In this document: positions 36,368 to 46,329 of the stretch, in pieces
How positions within the stretch are numbered: the first letter of the stretch is position 1
How the letters are laid out: the number at the start of each line of letters is the position of its first letter
Assembly: GCA_031266805.1 (NCBI GenBank)
Contig: JAISAH010000111.1
Span: 1-64,000, forward strand
Direction of reading: 5' to 3'
Length of the DNA stretch: 64,000 bases
Origin: Gracilibacteraceae bacterium
GTDB lineage: Bacteria > Bacillota > Desulfitobacteriia > Desulfitobacteriales > Syntrophobotulaceae
Position numbers and translations under genes: made by a program
Notes under the pieces: model-generated
The model's input: only the letters and a program-made list of their open reading frames with translations
Told to the model about the DNA's origin: nothing
Databases searched by the model: none

Positions 36368-38389
36368 ATGTTTTCAAGCGTATCCGGCACGAGCAACTCC
36401 ACCGTCAGTAAAGGGATCAGCGGTCTGGCCAGCGGCATGGACACGGACGAACTGGTAACTCAGCTGACCAGCGGCACTACCAGCCGTATCGACAAGCAGT
36501 TGCAGGAAAAGCAAAAGGTGGTCTGGAAACAAGAGATCTACCGCAACATCACGACGGCGCTGCAGGAATTCAACAGCAAGTATTTTTCCAGTTCCTCGGC
36601 GCTGGATATCACGAGCGCGAAATTTTTTGAGCAGTACGCCCTGCAATCCTCCTCAAATAAGGTAGCGCTGTCCGGCGATCTGTCCGTGGCGAACAACGTC
36701 CAAATCGAGTCCATCAGTCAGCTGGCCGCGAAAGCGCAAGCTTCCTTCTCGGTGTCGAAAGAGATCACTTCTGCTATTGATGATAGTAAGCTAACTAACA
36801 TTGCATCTGCTGATGCCCTTAACGGGGCAAAAATCACTCTTTATCTTGACGGAACGTATAAGACTTTAGAGCTTGATACATCAAGTTATAATACTGACAC
36901 GATTTTAGCTGATTTTAGAGATAAGCTGAAAGACGCTTTCGGCGAGGTCGCGGTGAAAGACTCTTCAGGCGTCGTCTCGATGGAGCAAGCTGTTGACGTT
37001 AAGGTTACTGGTTCGACCGGGAACTGGAAACTCGAGGTTGTTGTAGCTGACAAGTCTTCAAATTTCGCCGTCTATGAAGCAGACAGAGATGGCGTGTTGG
37101 GGACAAACGGAGTGTTTAAAGATATCTTTCCCCGCATGTTGAACAAGCACACCCTTGACAGCACTCTCGGTGAGTTAGGCGTTTCTCAAGGAACTCACAC
37201 GATGAAAATCAACGGGGTAGATATCACCGCTAAAGACACTGATACACTCGGCGATTTAATCAGAAATGTGAACGCGAACGTCACCGACGTGACTATGAGT
37301 TATTCCACGACGACAGGGCTTATCACCCTCACTTCCAACAACAGCGGCGCCACGGAGTCCATAAAGATAGAAGGTTCCGCTACGACAGCGGCTCTATTCG
37401 GCAAGAAGGCTGACGGCTCCTCTGGCGTGACAATTACACCAACTGCACAAGAAATGGCGCGCGGGCAGAACGCCCGAGCCACGGTCACTGTAAACGGGGC
37501 GACAATGCAAGTAGAGCGCGCGACGAACTCCATCAGCATTGACGGCTTAAACATCGAACTCAAAGACACAACCGCCTCCTCCGGCGAAAGGATCACCTTC
37601 AGCGCCACCTTGGACACGGAAAAAGTCACCTCCCAGATGAAGGAATTCATAGATCAGTACAACGCGATCGTCAAACAGATCAACGACCAGATCCTGACGC
37701 GCCCGGACCGCGACTTCCAGCCCCTGACCTCCACCCAAAAAAAGGATATGAGCGACAGGGAGATCGAGCAGTGGGAGACGAACGCCAGAGCGGGCCTGCT
37801 CTACGGCGACTCCACTCTGAGCGGCATCCTCAGCTCCATGCGCACGGCGCTCTACTCCGTGACAGAGGGCGTCAGCGGCGTGATGGGGGATATCGGCATC
37901 CAGACCGGCGATTACATCCTGAGCGGCACCGGCAGTTTGAGCAAAAACAACAATTCGCCGGGGCAGCTCTCTTTTGACGAAACCAAATTCCGCACGGCGC
38001 TGGCCGCCAACCCGGAAAAGGTGAAAAGCCTTTTTACCGCGCAGTCTGACAAGAATTATAACCCGGAAGCCTCCGCCGCCGACGTGGCGGAACGTTTTCG
38101 CGAATCCGGCTTCGCGGCGCGCCTGTCGGATATCCTGCGGCGGGCGGTCACCACGAGCAACCCCAAGGGTTCTCTTCTGGAAATCGCCGGACTCAAGGAT
38201 GACCGCACGGACACGAGCAATAAACTGACGACGCAGATCCAGTCGATCGACGCGCGTATCCTTGAGTTGCAGAAAAAACTGGCGACCGAGCGCAAGCGCT
38301 ATTTGAATCAGTTCACGGCTCTGGAAAAATATATCCAGCAAATGAATATGCAGAGTTCCATGCTGTTCAGCGACTCCGGCCAATCCTAA
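36368..38389 (+). CDS. fliD: Flagellar hook-associated protein 2 (filament cap)
   Basis: GISGLASGMDTDELVTQLTSGTTSRIDKQLQEKQKVVWKQEIYRNITTALQEFNSKYF; C-terminal MKEFIDQYNAIVKQINDQI and RYLNQFTALEKYIQQMNMQSSML. Confidence 0.93.
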   Translation: MFSSVSGTSNSTVSKGISGLASGMDTDELVTQLTSGTTSRIDKQLQEKQKVVWKQEIYRNITTALQEFNSKYFSSSSALDITSAKFFEQYALQSSSNKVALSGDLSVANNVQIESISQLAAKAQASFSVSKEITSAIDDSKLTNIASADALNGAKITLYLDGTYKTLELDTSSYNTDTILADFRDKLKDAFGEVAVKDSSGVVSMEQAVDVKVTGSTGNWKLEVVVADKSSNFAVYEADRDGVLGTNGVFKDIFPRMLNKHTLDSTLGELGVSQGTHTMKINGVDITAKDTDTLGDLIRNVNANVTDVTMSYSTTTGLITLTSNNSGATESIKIEGSATTAALFGKKADGSSGVTITPTAQEMARGQNARATVTVNGATMQVERATNSISIDGLNIELKDTTASSGERITFSATLDTEKVTSQMKEFIDQYNAIVKQINDQILTRPDRDFQPLTSTQKKDMSDREIEQWETNARAGLLYGDSTLSGILSSMRTALYSVTEGVSGVMGDIGIQTGDYILSGTGSLSKNNNSPGQLSFDETKFRTALAANPEKVKSLFTAQSDKNYNPEASAADVAERFRESGFAARLSDILRRAVTTSNPKGSLLEIAGLKDDRTDTSNKLTTQIQSIDARILELQKKLATERKRYLNQFTALEKYIQQMNMQSSMLFSDSGQS

Positions 38390-38422
38390 GCAAAAATATA
38401 CGCGACGAGGTGAAAAAAATCT

Positions 38423-38797
38423 ATGGCCATGCCCAATCCTTACCAAAATTACAAACAACAGGCGATATATAATATGACGCCGCCGGAACTGCTGATTTTG
38501 GTCTATGACGAACTGGTGAAACGCGTGCATCTCAGCGTGACCGCCTTGGAAACCGGCGGGATCGACGCGGCGCACAAACATCTTCTGCGCGCGCAGGATA
38601 TCGTCCGTTATTTGTCCGTGACGCTGAAAGACGGGTATGAAATCTCCGAAACGCTGGACAATCTTTATGATTTTTTCCTGCAGCAACTCGTTCAGGCCAA
38701 CGTGCATAAGGACCCGGCCATATTGGCGGAAATTTTGCCGATGATCGAAGAATTGCGCGACGCCTGGCGGCAGGCGGAAAAAACCTACCGGGAATGA
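38423..38797 (+). CDS. fliS: Flagellar export chaperone FliS
   Basis: MPNPYQNYKQQAIYNMTPPELLILVYDELVKRVHLSVTALE; downstream of fliD. Confidence 0.93.
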   Translation: MAMPNPYQNYKQQAIYNMTPPELLILVYDELVKRVHLSVTALETGGIDAAHKHLLRAQDIVRYLSVTLKDGYEISETLDNLYDFFLQQLVQANVHKDPAILAEILPMIEELRDAWRQAEKTYRE

Positions 38798-39237
38798 GCG
38801 GTATGAGCATCAAAGAAAAACTGGCCTTGCGCCGTGAACAATACGGGAAACTCTACAGCGCCGGCGAGGAGTTTCTGACCATGAAGGAACCGTCGATGGA
38901 CGACGTGGAAAACCTGATCCTGACGAGGGAGCGTTGCGTACTCGTCTTAGCGGAAGAACCGCTCCTGCGGACGGAACACAGCCACTGGCGGGATATCCTC
39001 AGCGGCGGCGCGGACCCGGCCGACCCGGAGGAAGAGGAAACAGCCCGTTCCTACGCCGAGTTCAAAGCGATGAACCGGAAAGTGTACCGGCAGGACCAAG
39101 CCGTACTCATGCGCCTGCGCTGGCTGGAGCGGGAATACGCCGGGACCCCGGATCCGCCGCCGCCGCGCCGCAGGGCCGAGGGGTACGCGGAGACACCGGA
39201 AGATCAGAAGGGGCGGATCTACGACCGGCTGCGCTGA
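38794..39237 (+). CDS. Hypothetical flagellar-cluster protein (FliT-like by position only)
   Basis: ATGA overlap with fliS stop; helical protein between fliS and flgM. Confidence 0.55.
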   Translation: MSGMSIKEKLALRREQYGKLYSAGEEFLTMKEPSMDDVENLILTRERCVLVLAEEPLLRTEHSHWRDILSGGADPADPEEEETARSYAEFKAMNRKVYRQDQAVLMRLRWLEREYAGTPDPPPPRRRAEGYAETPEDQKGRIYDRLR

Positions 39238-39285
39238 CGGCCGGCGCGGAATGCGAGTTGAATATAAAGATAGGGTGAGGATGAT

Positions 39286-39564
39286 ATGAAGGTCGAAGGT
39301 TTGGGGAGCCTGTATTATCAGCGAAAACTGGCGGAGCCGAAGAGCGCGCCGCCGGACGGCCGGAGCGCCGGGCGCCAGGATCAGCTGACGCTTTCATTAA
39401 GCGCCCAGAAAGCCGCCGAAGACACGAGGCTGGAAACCGTGAAAAAACAGGAACGCCTGGACGGCATCAAAGCGCGGGTGGAAAACGGCACTTACGCCGT
39501 ACCCGGCGAATACGTGGTGGACGCTATCCTGCGCCGCGCCGGCATCGGTTCCGGCAGGATATGA
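39286..39564 (+). CDS. flgM: Anti-sigma-28 factor FlgM
   Basis: DQLTLSLSAQKAAEDTRLETVKKQERLDGIKARVENGTYAVPGEYVVDAIL typical FlgM C-terminus. Confidence 0.85.
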   Translation: MKVEGLGSLYYQRKLAEPKSAPPDGRSAGRQDQLTLSLSAQKAAEDTRLETVKKQERLDGIKARVENGTYAVPGEYVVDAILRRAGIGSGRI

Positions 39565-39992
39565 TCATGCCGAAGGATTATCTGAATTTTTTAGAAGAAT
39601 ATTGTGATTTTTACGATGGACTGGTGCTTCTCGAAGAAGAGAAAATGAAGGTCATCGCGGAAAATAAACCTTTTTTACTGGAAAAGATCATCAAAAAGGA
39701 AGAAGCCGCCGTCATGAAAGCGCAGGGTCTGGAGAACAAACGCCAGGAGATGCAGGAGACGTGGGCGCCGGGGAAAACCTTGCGGGAGATCGTCGATTCG
39801 CTGCCGGGAGAGGACGCGCCCCGGGCACGGCAGCTGCGCGACCGTTTAGGCGGAGCGGTGGAAACCTTGCGGGTCATGAACCAGACGAGCGCGGATGTGG
39901 TGGTGCGGCGGCTGAAGCAGATCGAGGGCGTTATCAGGGAACTGGGCGAACAATCCGGGCAGGGGCGTTCTCTCGTGAACCGTTCCGTATAA
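39561..39992 (+). CDS. flgN: Flagellar chaperone FlgN
   Basis: FlgN-like helical protein between flgM and flgK; overlaps flgM stop. Confidence 0.8.
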   Translation: MIMPKDYLNFLEEYCDFYDGLVLLEEEKMKVIAENKPFLLEKIIKKEEAAVMKAQGLENKRQEMQETWAPGKTLREIVDSLPGEDAPRARQLRDRLGGAVETLRVMNQTSADVVVRRLKQIEGVIRELGEQSGQGRSLVNRSV

Positions 39993-40014
39993 ATAAAAAC
40001 CGGAGGATAGGATC

Positions 40015-41727
40015 ATGGTCAGGGCGACATTTCAGGGTATGTACACTTCACTTAGCGGCATCATTGCCAGCCAGGCCAATCTCGACGTTACGGCGCAAAA
40101 CTTAACGAATATTCTGACAAAAGGCTACACGCGTCAGCGCGCCGATCTTTTAGCCATCGGCGACGCCGGCCTTTATTCCCATATCGCGAACCCGCAGGCT
40201 ATTCATATCGGGCAGGGCGTGAACGTTTTCAACACCAGCCAGCTGCGCAACGCCGGTTATGATATCCGCTACCGCGAAGAAAACAGCAAATACGGCTATT
40301 ATGAGACCAAATTATCCGGGCTGGACGATCTGGAGCGGATACTGGACGAGATAAAACGCTCGGAATCGGGCGGCGGCGTCCAGGATCAGCTGCTCCTTTT
40401 TCTCGACAGCCTGCAGGGCATCACCGACAAGGCCAGCGACAAGGATTACAGCCTTATCGCCCGCAACGAGGCCGCGAAGATAACGCAGCTCCTCAACGAG
40501 CAAAGCCGCGAACTGCAGAAAATTTATGACCAGCAGTCTGAGGATCTCAGCGTCACGGTCGGCAAGATCAACACTTTGATCAAGAGCATTTCCGAATTGG
40601 ACAAAATGATCCACAAGGATGAAACATACGGCAATCCTTCGCATGAGCTAAAGGATACCCGCAACTTCCTTCTGGACGAACTGGCGGGTTATCTGCCCAT
40701 AGAATACACGCCGACCTCCTATTCGGATGATATGGTAAAACTCATGCGCGACTCGCTGCCGCATGAGAACGACCCTTACCCGAACGCCGCGGATAATATC
40801 GAGTATTCCGTCACCATCGTGAGCTATGACGCGACCGGCAATAAAGTGCTCATACCGATGGTGCAGAACAACGGACATTATGTGACGCTGGATCTGAATT
40901 CATTCACGCCTTACGGAGACTCCGTGCCGATGCTGACTGTCACTTATCCGAGCGGCAGTGGCATGTACGAGCCGGGTTCCAGTCCACCTGTTTCTCTGGA
41001 TGGTATGACATACAATCTGACAGCGGATCAACTCTCATCGACTCCTACAAACGGCGTGGGCCTAAAGAGCGGTTCGGTGGGCGCTTACCTTGACATGCTT
41101 TCCGGAGACGGGATTTTCGGCACGGCGGAATCCGATAACTACGGGATCCGCTACTACCAGAAAATGCTTGATGTTTTCGCCGCCACATTCGCCGAACAGT
41201 TGAACACCATCAACAATCCTCTTGGTACAGGTGATGATTTATTTGAAACCAATGATGGTACGACGATAATCACCGCCGGCAATATCGCGGTGTCCGCCGC
41301 CTGGTACGCCGACGCCGGCACACTTAAGACCTCGTCAACGGGGTCGCTTGGCGAGGAAAATGACAATATCCTCGCCATGATTCAACTGTTTAACGACAAA
41401 AATATTACGTTTAACGGCAGGGATGTCTTAGGTAATTATCCAATGACTCCTCCGCCTTATACGGGGAGTATCCTCTCTTTTCACACCAGCCTCGGCGTCA
41501 CGCTGGGCATAGACAAGAGCACCGTTTCCAATCTGTCCGCCACTTACAAACTCAATGTGGAAAACCTCGATTCTTACCGGCAGTCGGTCTCCGGCGTCGA
41601 TGAGAATGAAGAAGCCGCCAATATGCTGATGTATCAGAAGGCTTATTCCGCCGCCGCCCGTATTCTGACGGCCATGGATGAGATGCTGGATCTCCTGGTC
41701 AACAGGTTGGGCATCGTCGGCAGGTAA
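40015..41727 (+). CDS. flgK: Flagellar hook-associated protein 1
   Basis: TFQGMYTSLSGIIASQANLDVTAQNLTNILTKGYTRQRADL; C-terminal SGVDENEEAANMLMYQKAYSAAARILTAMDEMLDLLVNRLGIVGR. Confidence 0.95.
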   Translation: MVRATFQGMYTSLSGIIASQANLDVTAQNLTNILTKGYTRQRADLLAIGDAGLYSHIANPQAIHIGQGVNVFNTSQLRNAGYDIRYREENSKYGYYETKLSGLDDLERILDEIKRSESGGGVQDQLLLFLDSLQGITDKASDKDYSLIARNEAAKITQLLNEQSRELQKIYDQQSEDLSVTVGKINTLIKSISELDKMIHKDETYGNPSHELKDTRNFLLDELAGYLPIEYTPTSYSDDMVKLMRDSLPHENDPYPNAADNIEYSVTIVSYDATGNKVLIPMVQNNGHYVTLDLNSFTPYGDSVPMLTVTYPSGSGMYEPGSSPPVSLDGMTYNLTADQLSSTPTNGVGLKSGSVGAYLDMLSGDGIFGTAESDNYGIRYYQKMLDVFAATFAEQLNTINNPLGTGDDLFETNDGTTIITAGNIAVSAAWYADAGTLKTSSTGSLGEENDNILAMIQLFNDKNITFNGRDVLGNYPMTPPPYTGSILSFHTSLGVTLGIDKSTVSNLSATYKLNVENLDSYRQSVSGVDENEEAANMLMYQKAYSAAARILTAMDEMLDLLVNRLGIVGR

Positions 41728-41766
41728 ATACAGGTATTATTACTATTTTTAAGGAGGTATAACCTG

Positions 41767-42777
41767 ATGCGGGTAACATCGGTCATGATGGGGCAAGCTT
41801 ATAAAATCAATTTGAATAAGGCCCAGTCGGCCCTGAATGACACGGCTCAGTCCATTTATACCGAAAGAAAATTCCAGAAGATCTCCGACGACCCGGCCGC
41901 CGCTTCACGAGCTTTTCAGTTGCGGCAGGAATACAGCAAGCTGGAGAGTTACGAGAAAAACGCGAAAAACGCTCAGGGGCGTCTGGACACGGCGGACAGC
42001 GCTTTGCAGGATATCCTGAGCATGCTGAATACGGTGAAGGACCGGATCGTCACCGCGGCAAACGGGACCTGGGGGTCGGACGAGCGGGCCATCATGGCCG
42101 AGGAGATCAAGGCCACCCAGAGGGCGATCGTGCAGAACATGAACCTCTCGTTCACCGGGCAGTATGTCTTCGGAGGCACTCAGGCCGGAACGCCACCTTT
42201 GACCATCGACTCCAATGGCAAAATCTTATTTCAAGGATGGCCGCTGGAAGACGATCCGGCATACTACATCAATCCACCCACTTTTGCTGGCACCATGAGT
42301 GATTTGATGGATCAGGAAATACTGGTGGATTTTGGCTATGGCATTGTCCCGGGTGTTTCATCTTCCGGGTTTGACGTCAGTCTGTCGGCGGCCCGTTTCC
42401 TCGGCTACGGCGATGACGGCGGCACGCCTCCCAAGTCAAATAATTTGTACAACGCACTGACAGAGATGACGGTTCTGCTGGAGACTGTGCCTTTTGACCA
42501 GTCCACATTTGGGTCTTATCTGGATAAATTCAATGAGGTGCATCAGAATTTTTTGACCAATGTGACGAATATGGCCGCCAAGTCGCAGACTGTGGAATAT
42601 ACCCTCAACCGGATAGGCGACAGCATGCTCGCGACGGTGGAAAAACAGAACTATGTGGAATTCTTGGATCCGGCGGAGGCGATCACGGACTGGAAATGGC
42701 AGGAATTTGCCTACCGTTCCGCGCTGGCTATTGGCCAGCAGATCCTGCAGCCTTCTTTGCTTGATTATCTGAGTTAA
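41767..42777 (+). CDS. flgL: Flagellar hook-associated protein 3
   Basis: MRVTSVMMGQAYKINLNKAQSALNDTAQSIYTERKFQKISDDPAAASRAFQLR. Confidence 0.92.
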   Translation: MRVTSVMMGQAYKINLNKAQSALNDTAQSIYTERKFQKISDDPAAASRAFQLRQEYSKLESYEKNAKNAQGRLDTADSALQDILSMLNTVKDRIVTAANGTWGSDERAIMAEEIKATQRAIVQNMNLSFTGQYVFGGTQAGTPPLTIDSNGKILFQGWPLEDDPAYYINPPTFAGTMSDLMDQEILVDFGYGIVPGVSSSGFDVSLSAARFLGYGDDGGTPPKSNNLYNALTEMTVLLETVPFDQSTFGSYLDKFNEVHQNFLTNVTNMAAKSQTVEYTLNRIGDSMLATVEKQNYVEFLDPAEAITDWKWQEFAYRSALAIGQQILQPSLLDYLS

Positions 42778-42802
42778 TTAAAGTAAACAGGGGGGGATTG
42801 GT

Positions 42803-43411
42803 ATGCAACCGCTGCTGAAAATACAGACCATACCGGTGACATTGGCAGTCAATGTCCAGCGAGCGAAATTGGAGGTTTCACAGGCGGAAGCCAGCGTAGA
42901 TATCACGCGCGACAGAGGCGGCTTTACCGTCACGAGTGAACCGATCCAATTGCATATTGACAGTTCCGAATCCAGAGCCAGCACCGGTTTAAAAACAGTA
43001 TACCGGGCGCTTTCCGAGGCGGCGCGGCGCGGAGTCCGTCTCGGCTATGAAGGGGTCGCCCGCATCGCGGACGACGGTAATTTTTTGATGGACATCCAGA
43101 TAAAAGAAAACACTATTCCAGCTTTGGCCGCGCGCAGCATTGACAACAGTTTGCCGAACATGCAAATGGCTTTTATTCCGGCTACCGGGCCTGACATTTC
43201 CTGGGATCCGCCTGAACTGTCAATGTCTTACGAAATGGACAAACTGAATTTCGACTGGCGCACGCAAAACCGGCCGGAATTGCAATTTATTCCGGGAGAT
43301 ATCGAAATTGAAGTGGAGCAATACAGCAAAGTGGTGATCGAATATTTGGGCGAGCCGCTGTACGTGCCGCCCAGCGCGGCGCCGGGCGGCACCGTGGAGA
43401 CTTGGGCGTGA
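42803..43411 (+). CDS. DUF6470 family protein (flagellar cluster)
   Basis: LLKIQTIPVTLAVNVQRAKLEVSQAEASVDITRDRGGFTVTSEPIQLHIDSSESRAS; between flgL and fliW. Confidence 0.8.
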   Translation: MQPLLKIQTIPVTLAVNVQRAKLEVSQAEASVDITRDRGGFTVTSEPIQLHIDSSESRASTGLKTVYRALSEAARRGVRLGYEGVARIADDGNFLMDIQIKENTIPALAARSIDNSLPNMQMAFIPATGPDISWDPPELSMSYEMDKLNFDWRTQNRPELQFIPGDIEIEVEQYSKVVIEYLGEPLYVPPSAAPGGTVETWA

Positions 43412-43884
43412 GTGCAGCGGAAACAGGGGAGGACGCGGCTTTACGGATCAAAACGGCGGATCACGGTGAAATTGAAGTACGGCGGGACAGCATCCTCCGT
43501 TTTGTGAACGGTTTGTTTGCCTTTGAACATGAACGCGAGTTCGTGATCATCAACTATGATTTTGCCGCTCCGGACAGCCCGGTCAAATGTCTGCAAAGCG
43601 TGTCGGGCGCCGTGAGTTTTACGATAATGGACCCGTTTTATTTTTTGCCCGGCTATGACCCCGTTTTGCCGGAGCAGGAGAAAAAAGAGCTGGAATGCGC
43701 GGACGAGACCGATTTGCGATATTTTGTCGTCGCGGTGGTGTCGCGCCCCATCCAGGATACGGTCGCCAATCTGCTTTGTCCGATAGTGGTCAATATCAAA
43801 AACCGGCGCGCCGCGCAGGTCATTCTGGATAACACGCAATATCCGATGCAATATCGGATATTTGCTTCCGGGGAAGTGACATAG
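43408..43884 (+). CDS. fliW: Flagellar assembly factor FliW
   Basis: GLFAFEHEREFVIINYDFAAPDSPVKCLQSV, FTIMDPFYFLPGYDP; GTG at 43408 overlaps previous stop (GTGA); precedes csrA. Confidence 0.92.
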   Translation: MSAAETGEDAALRIKTADHGEIEVRRDSILRFVNGLFAFEHEREFVIINYDFAAPDSPVKCLQSVSGAVSFTIMDPFYFLPGYDPVLPEQEKKELECADETDLRYFVVAVVSRPIQDTVANLLCPIVVNIKNRRAAQVILDNTQYPMQYRIFASGEVT

Positions 43885-44121
43885 ATGCTGGTTATCGGCA
43901 GGAAGAAAAACGAGGCTCTGATAATCAACGGCGATATCGAGATCATCGTGGCGGAAATATCAGGCGAACGGGTCCGTCTGGTAATCAACGCGCCAAAAGA
44001 CGTGGTGGTTTTGCGCCGGGAACTTCATGAAGCCGGAGAATTGAACCTGCTGGCCAGCAAACAGGCGGAAACGGCGACTCTACAGGATTTAGCCGCGGCT
44101 ATCACCCGGAAGATCTTATAA
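43885..44121 (+). CDS. csrA: Carbon storage regulator CsrA
   Basis: MLVIGRKKNEALIINGDIEIIVAEISGERVRLVINAPKDVVVLRRELHE. Confidence 0.95.
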   Translation: MLVIGRKKNEALIINGDIEIIVAEISGERVRLVINAPKDVVVLRRELHEAGELNLLASKQAETATLQDLAAAITRKIL

Positions 44122-44129
44122 TTGAGGAT

Positions 44130-45119
44130 ATGATGATACAGGAAATAGTACCGGGTATCTTTATGATACACATACCGCTGCCGCGCACACCTTTGCGGGA
44201 GCTGAACGCGTATCTCTTGCGCGGGCGGGCGGGGGAAAAAGACATACTGGTCGACCTGGGTTTTGATCTGGATGTTTGCGAAGACGCCTTGCGTTCGGCG
44301 ATAGAGACGGTCGGCGCCGAGGCCGGTTTTGATATTCTGCTCACGCATTTTCATCCCGATCACGCCGGCTTATTGCCGCGGGTGGCGGCAGAGGAGACAA
44401 AAATCTACTGCGGCAAGATCCCCCAAGGCATGATACGCCAATGGGAACAGATGCGCGATCCGCTCATCGGGCAGAAATTTCTGCGGCAAAACGGCTTTGA
44501 CATGGATCTATCCCAATTTAAGTACGTCCCGCGCGAGTTCCGGATCGACCGGCAAAAATTGCTTTCCTCGCCCCGGTTTCAGGAACTGCGGGAGGGGGAT
44601 GTTCTGACAGTCGGGGATTATCAGTGGCGCTGTCTGGAAACGGACGGGCATTGCGACGGCCATATTTGCCTGTATGAACCAAGCGCCAAATTGCTGATCG
44701 CCGGCGATCATATATTAGGTCATATTTCTCCTAATATCACCTGCTATAATATGGGATCCGCGAGTTCGCTCAACAAATATCTGCGCAGTCTGGACAAGGT
44801 CGCGGCGCTGGACGTCAAGCTGGTTTTGCCCGCCCATCGCGAACCTTTGACCGATTGCCTGACCCGGATAAAAGAACTCCAGGCGCATCACGCGAAACGC
44901 CTGGAGGAAATAAAAACGATCCTGGCCGCCGGTTGGCAGAACGGCATGGAAATTACTGGAAAAATGCATTGGGCCATGCATCCCACCAACGCGGATGAGC
45001 AGATGCGGCTGTATGTTTTCGCTTTAGGGGAAACGCTGGCCCACATCAATTATCTGCTGGAACTCGGCTGTGTGGAAATGTCCGATTCAGACGGCTGCCG
45101 GTTCTACAGACTGAAATAA
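44130..45119 (+). CDS. MBL-fold metallo-hydrolase
   Basis: ILLTHFHPDHAGLLPRVA (HxHxDH), ETDGHCDGHICLYEP, LIAGDHILG. Confidence 0.9.
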   Translation: MMIQEIVPGIFMIHIPLPRTPLRELNAYLLRGRAGEKDILVDLGFDLDVCEDALRSAIETVGAEAGFDILLTHFHPDHAGLLPRVAAEETKIYCGKIPQGMIRQWEQMRDPLIGQKFLRQNGFDMDLSQFKYVPREFRIDRQKLLSSPRFQELREGDVLTVGDYQWRCLETDGHCDGHICLYEPSAKLLIAGDHILGHISPNITCYNMGSASSLNKYLRSLDKVAALDVKLVLPAHREPLTDCLTRIKELQAHHAKRLEEIKTILAAGWQNGMEITGKMHWAMHPTNADEQMRLYVFALGETLAHINYLLELGCVEMSDSDGCRFYRLK

Positions 45120-45131
45120 ACGCCGCGCCGC

Positions 45132-46103
45132 TTATTTATGCAGCGCTCGCCGGAGGGCTGTGGTAGAGGTTTCAACGGCTTGCCGGCTGATGACCGCGTC
45201 CGGGTTTTCCAGATCGAAGCCGTGCAAACCGCCGGCAAAGAGGGAAAAGCCCGCTGAGACGCCGGCTTGGACGAGATTGCTGATATAGGCGATCGTCTCG
45301 TCGCGATGGGGGTCCAGACCGCCGACAAAAGCGTAACAGGGGGGCAGGCCGCTGTAATCCTTGCAGCGGGCCGGAGCGGCATAGATAGATATATCGTCCC
45401 GTTTTTCGTGACCGGCGCCGAGGTATTGGTTCCAGATGTTGCGGCAGGACTCATAGTTCAGGCCGTGTTTATCCGTGAAGTCCACCGTGGATTTTGTTTG
45501 CAGGCGGTCGTCCATGGTCGGGGCGAGCGGCATTTGAAAAGCGATGGCCGGCCCGCCGCGGTCCCGCGCCAAAAGAACGGTGGCTACGGTGAGACCGCCG
45601 CCGGCGCTGAATCCCGTGACCGCGATCCGGGCCGTGTCCACGCCGAGTTCCTGCGCGTGAGCGGCGAACCAGACCAAGGCGGCGTAGCAGTCCTCATAAG
45701 CGGCCGGAGCCGGGTTTTCCGGCGCGAGACGGTAATCGACCGATACGACCACGCATTTGACTTCTTTGACATAACGAATGCAGTTCAGATCCTCATGTTC
45801 CGGAGTCCCGATGGAATAACCGCCATAATGCAGATAGAGTACGCCGGGCAGCGTCCCGGATTTGGCTTTGGGCTCATAGACGCGCACGCGCACTTCCGGC
45901 GCGCCGGCCGGGCCGGGGATCATCCGGTTGTAAAAATTGACGTCCGGATCGGGGGGCGTGGGGGGCGCCGGCGGGAAAGTGATGTCGCGCGGCGTTTTCT
46001 TCGAAACGTTTTCATCGGTCCAAGCAGCCAGATAAGAAGGCGGGGTCGTCAATACGCCGGAGAGCTCGGGATCCAAAGCCAGTTCGAAATAGTTTTTCGC
46101 CAT
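45132..46103 (-). CDS. Alpha/beta hydrolase (HSL-type esterase)
   Basis: VLYLHYGGYSIG (HGG-like), VSVDYRLAPENPAPAAYEDCYAAL, VTGFSAGGGLTVA; start 46103 preceded by AGGAGG. Confidence 0.88.
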   Translation of the reverse strand: MAKNYFELALDPELSGVLTTPPSYLAAWTDENVSKKTPRDITFPPAPPTPPDPDVNFYNRMIPGPAGAPEVRVRVYEPKAKSGTLPGVLYLHYGGYSIGTPEHEDLNCIRYVKEVKCVVVSVDYRLAPENPAPAAYEDCYAALVWFAAHAQELGVDTARIAVTGFSAGGGLTVATVLLARDRGGPAIAFQMPLAPTMDDRLQTKSTVDFTDKHGLNYESCRNIWNQYLGAGHEKRDDISIYAAPARCKDYSGLPPCYAFVGGLDPHRDETIAYISNLVQAGVSAGFSLFAGGLHGFDLENPDAVISRQAVETSTTALRRALHK

Positions 46104-46196
46104 GAGAATCCTCCTTACATACTGAATTACAGTCAGACGCCTCGGCACATGGAACTGTCTGAAAATATTGTAACTGATTTGAAGTGATACGTCAAT

Positions 46197-46232
46197 AAGG
46201 GACTGTTTGGAAAACCAGCCAACAGTCCCTAA
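46197..46232. terminator. Hairpin downstream of mazG (possible terminator)
   Basis: AGGGACTGTTTGG-AAAA-CCAGCCAACAGTCCCT imperfect inverted repeat; no strong U-run on either strand. Confidence 0.4.
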
Positions 46233-46329
46233 TTCCTAATTAATGTTGGTTAACATAATATTTATTATCGGCCATTGATGAAAACCGAGCTAAATACATA
46301 AAATCCCATTTCAATAAATATAATAGCCT

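Noticed and set aside
36240-36368. Sigma-28 promoter upstream of fliD
   Set aside because: GCCCGATA resembles the -10, but no TAAA-like -35 at the right spacing was found.
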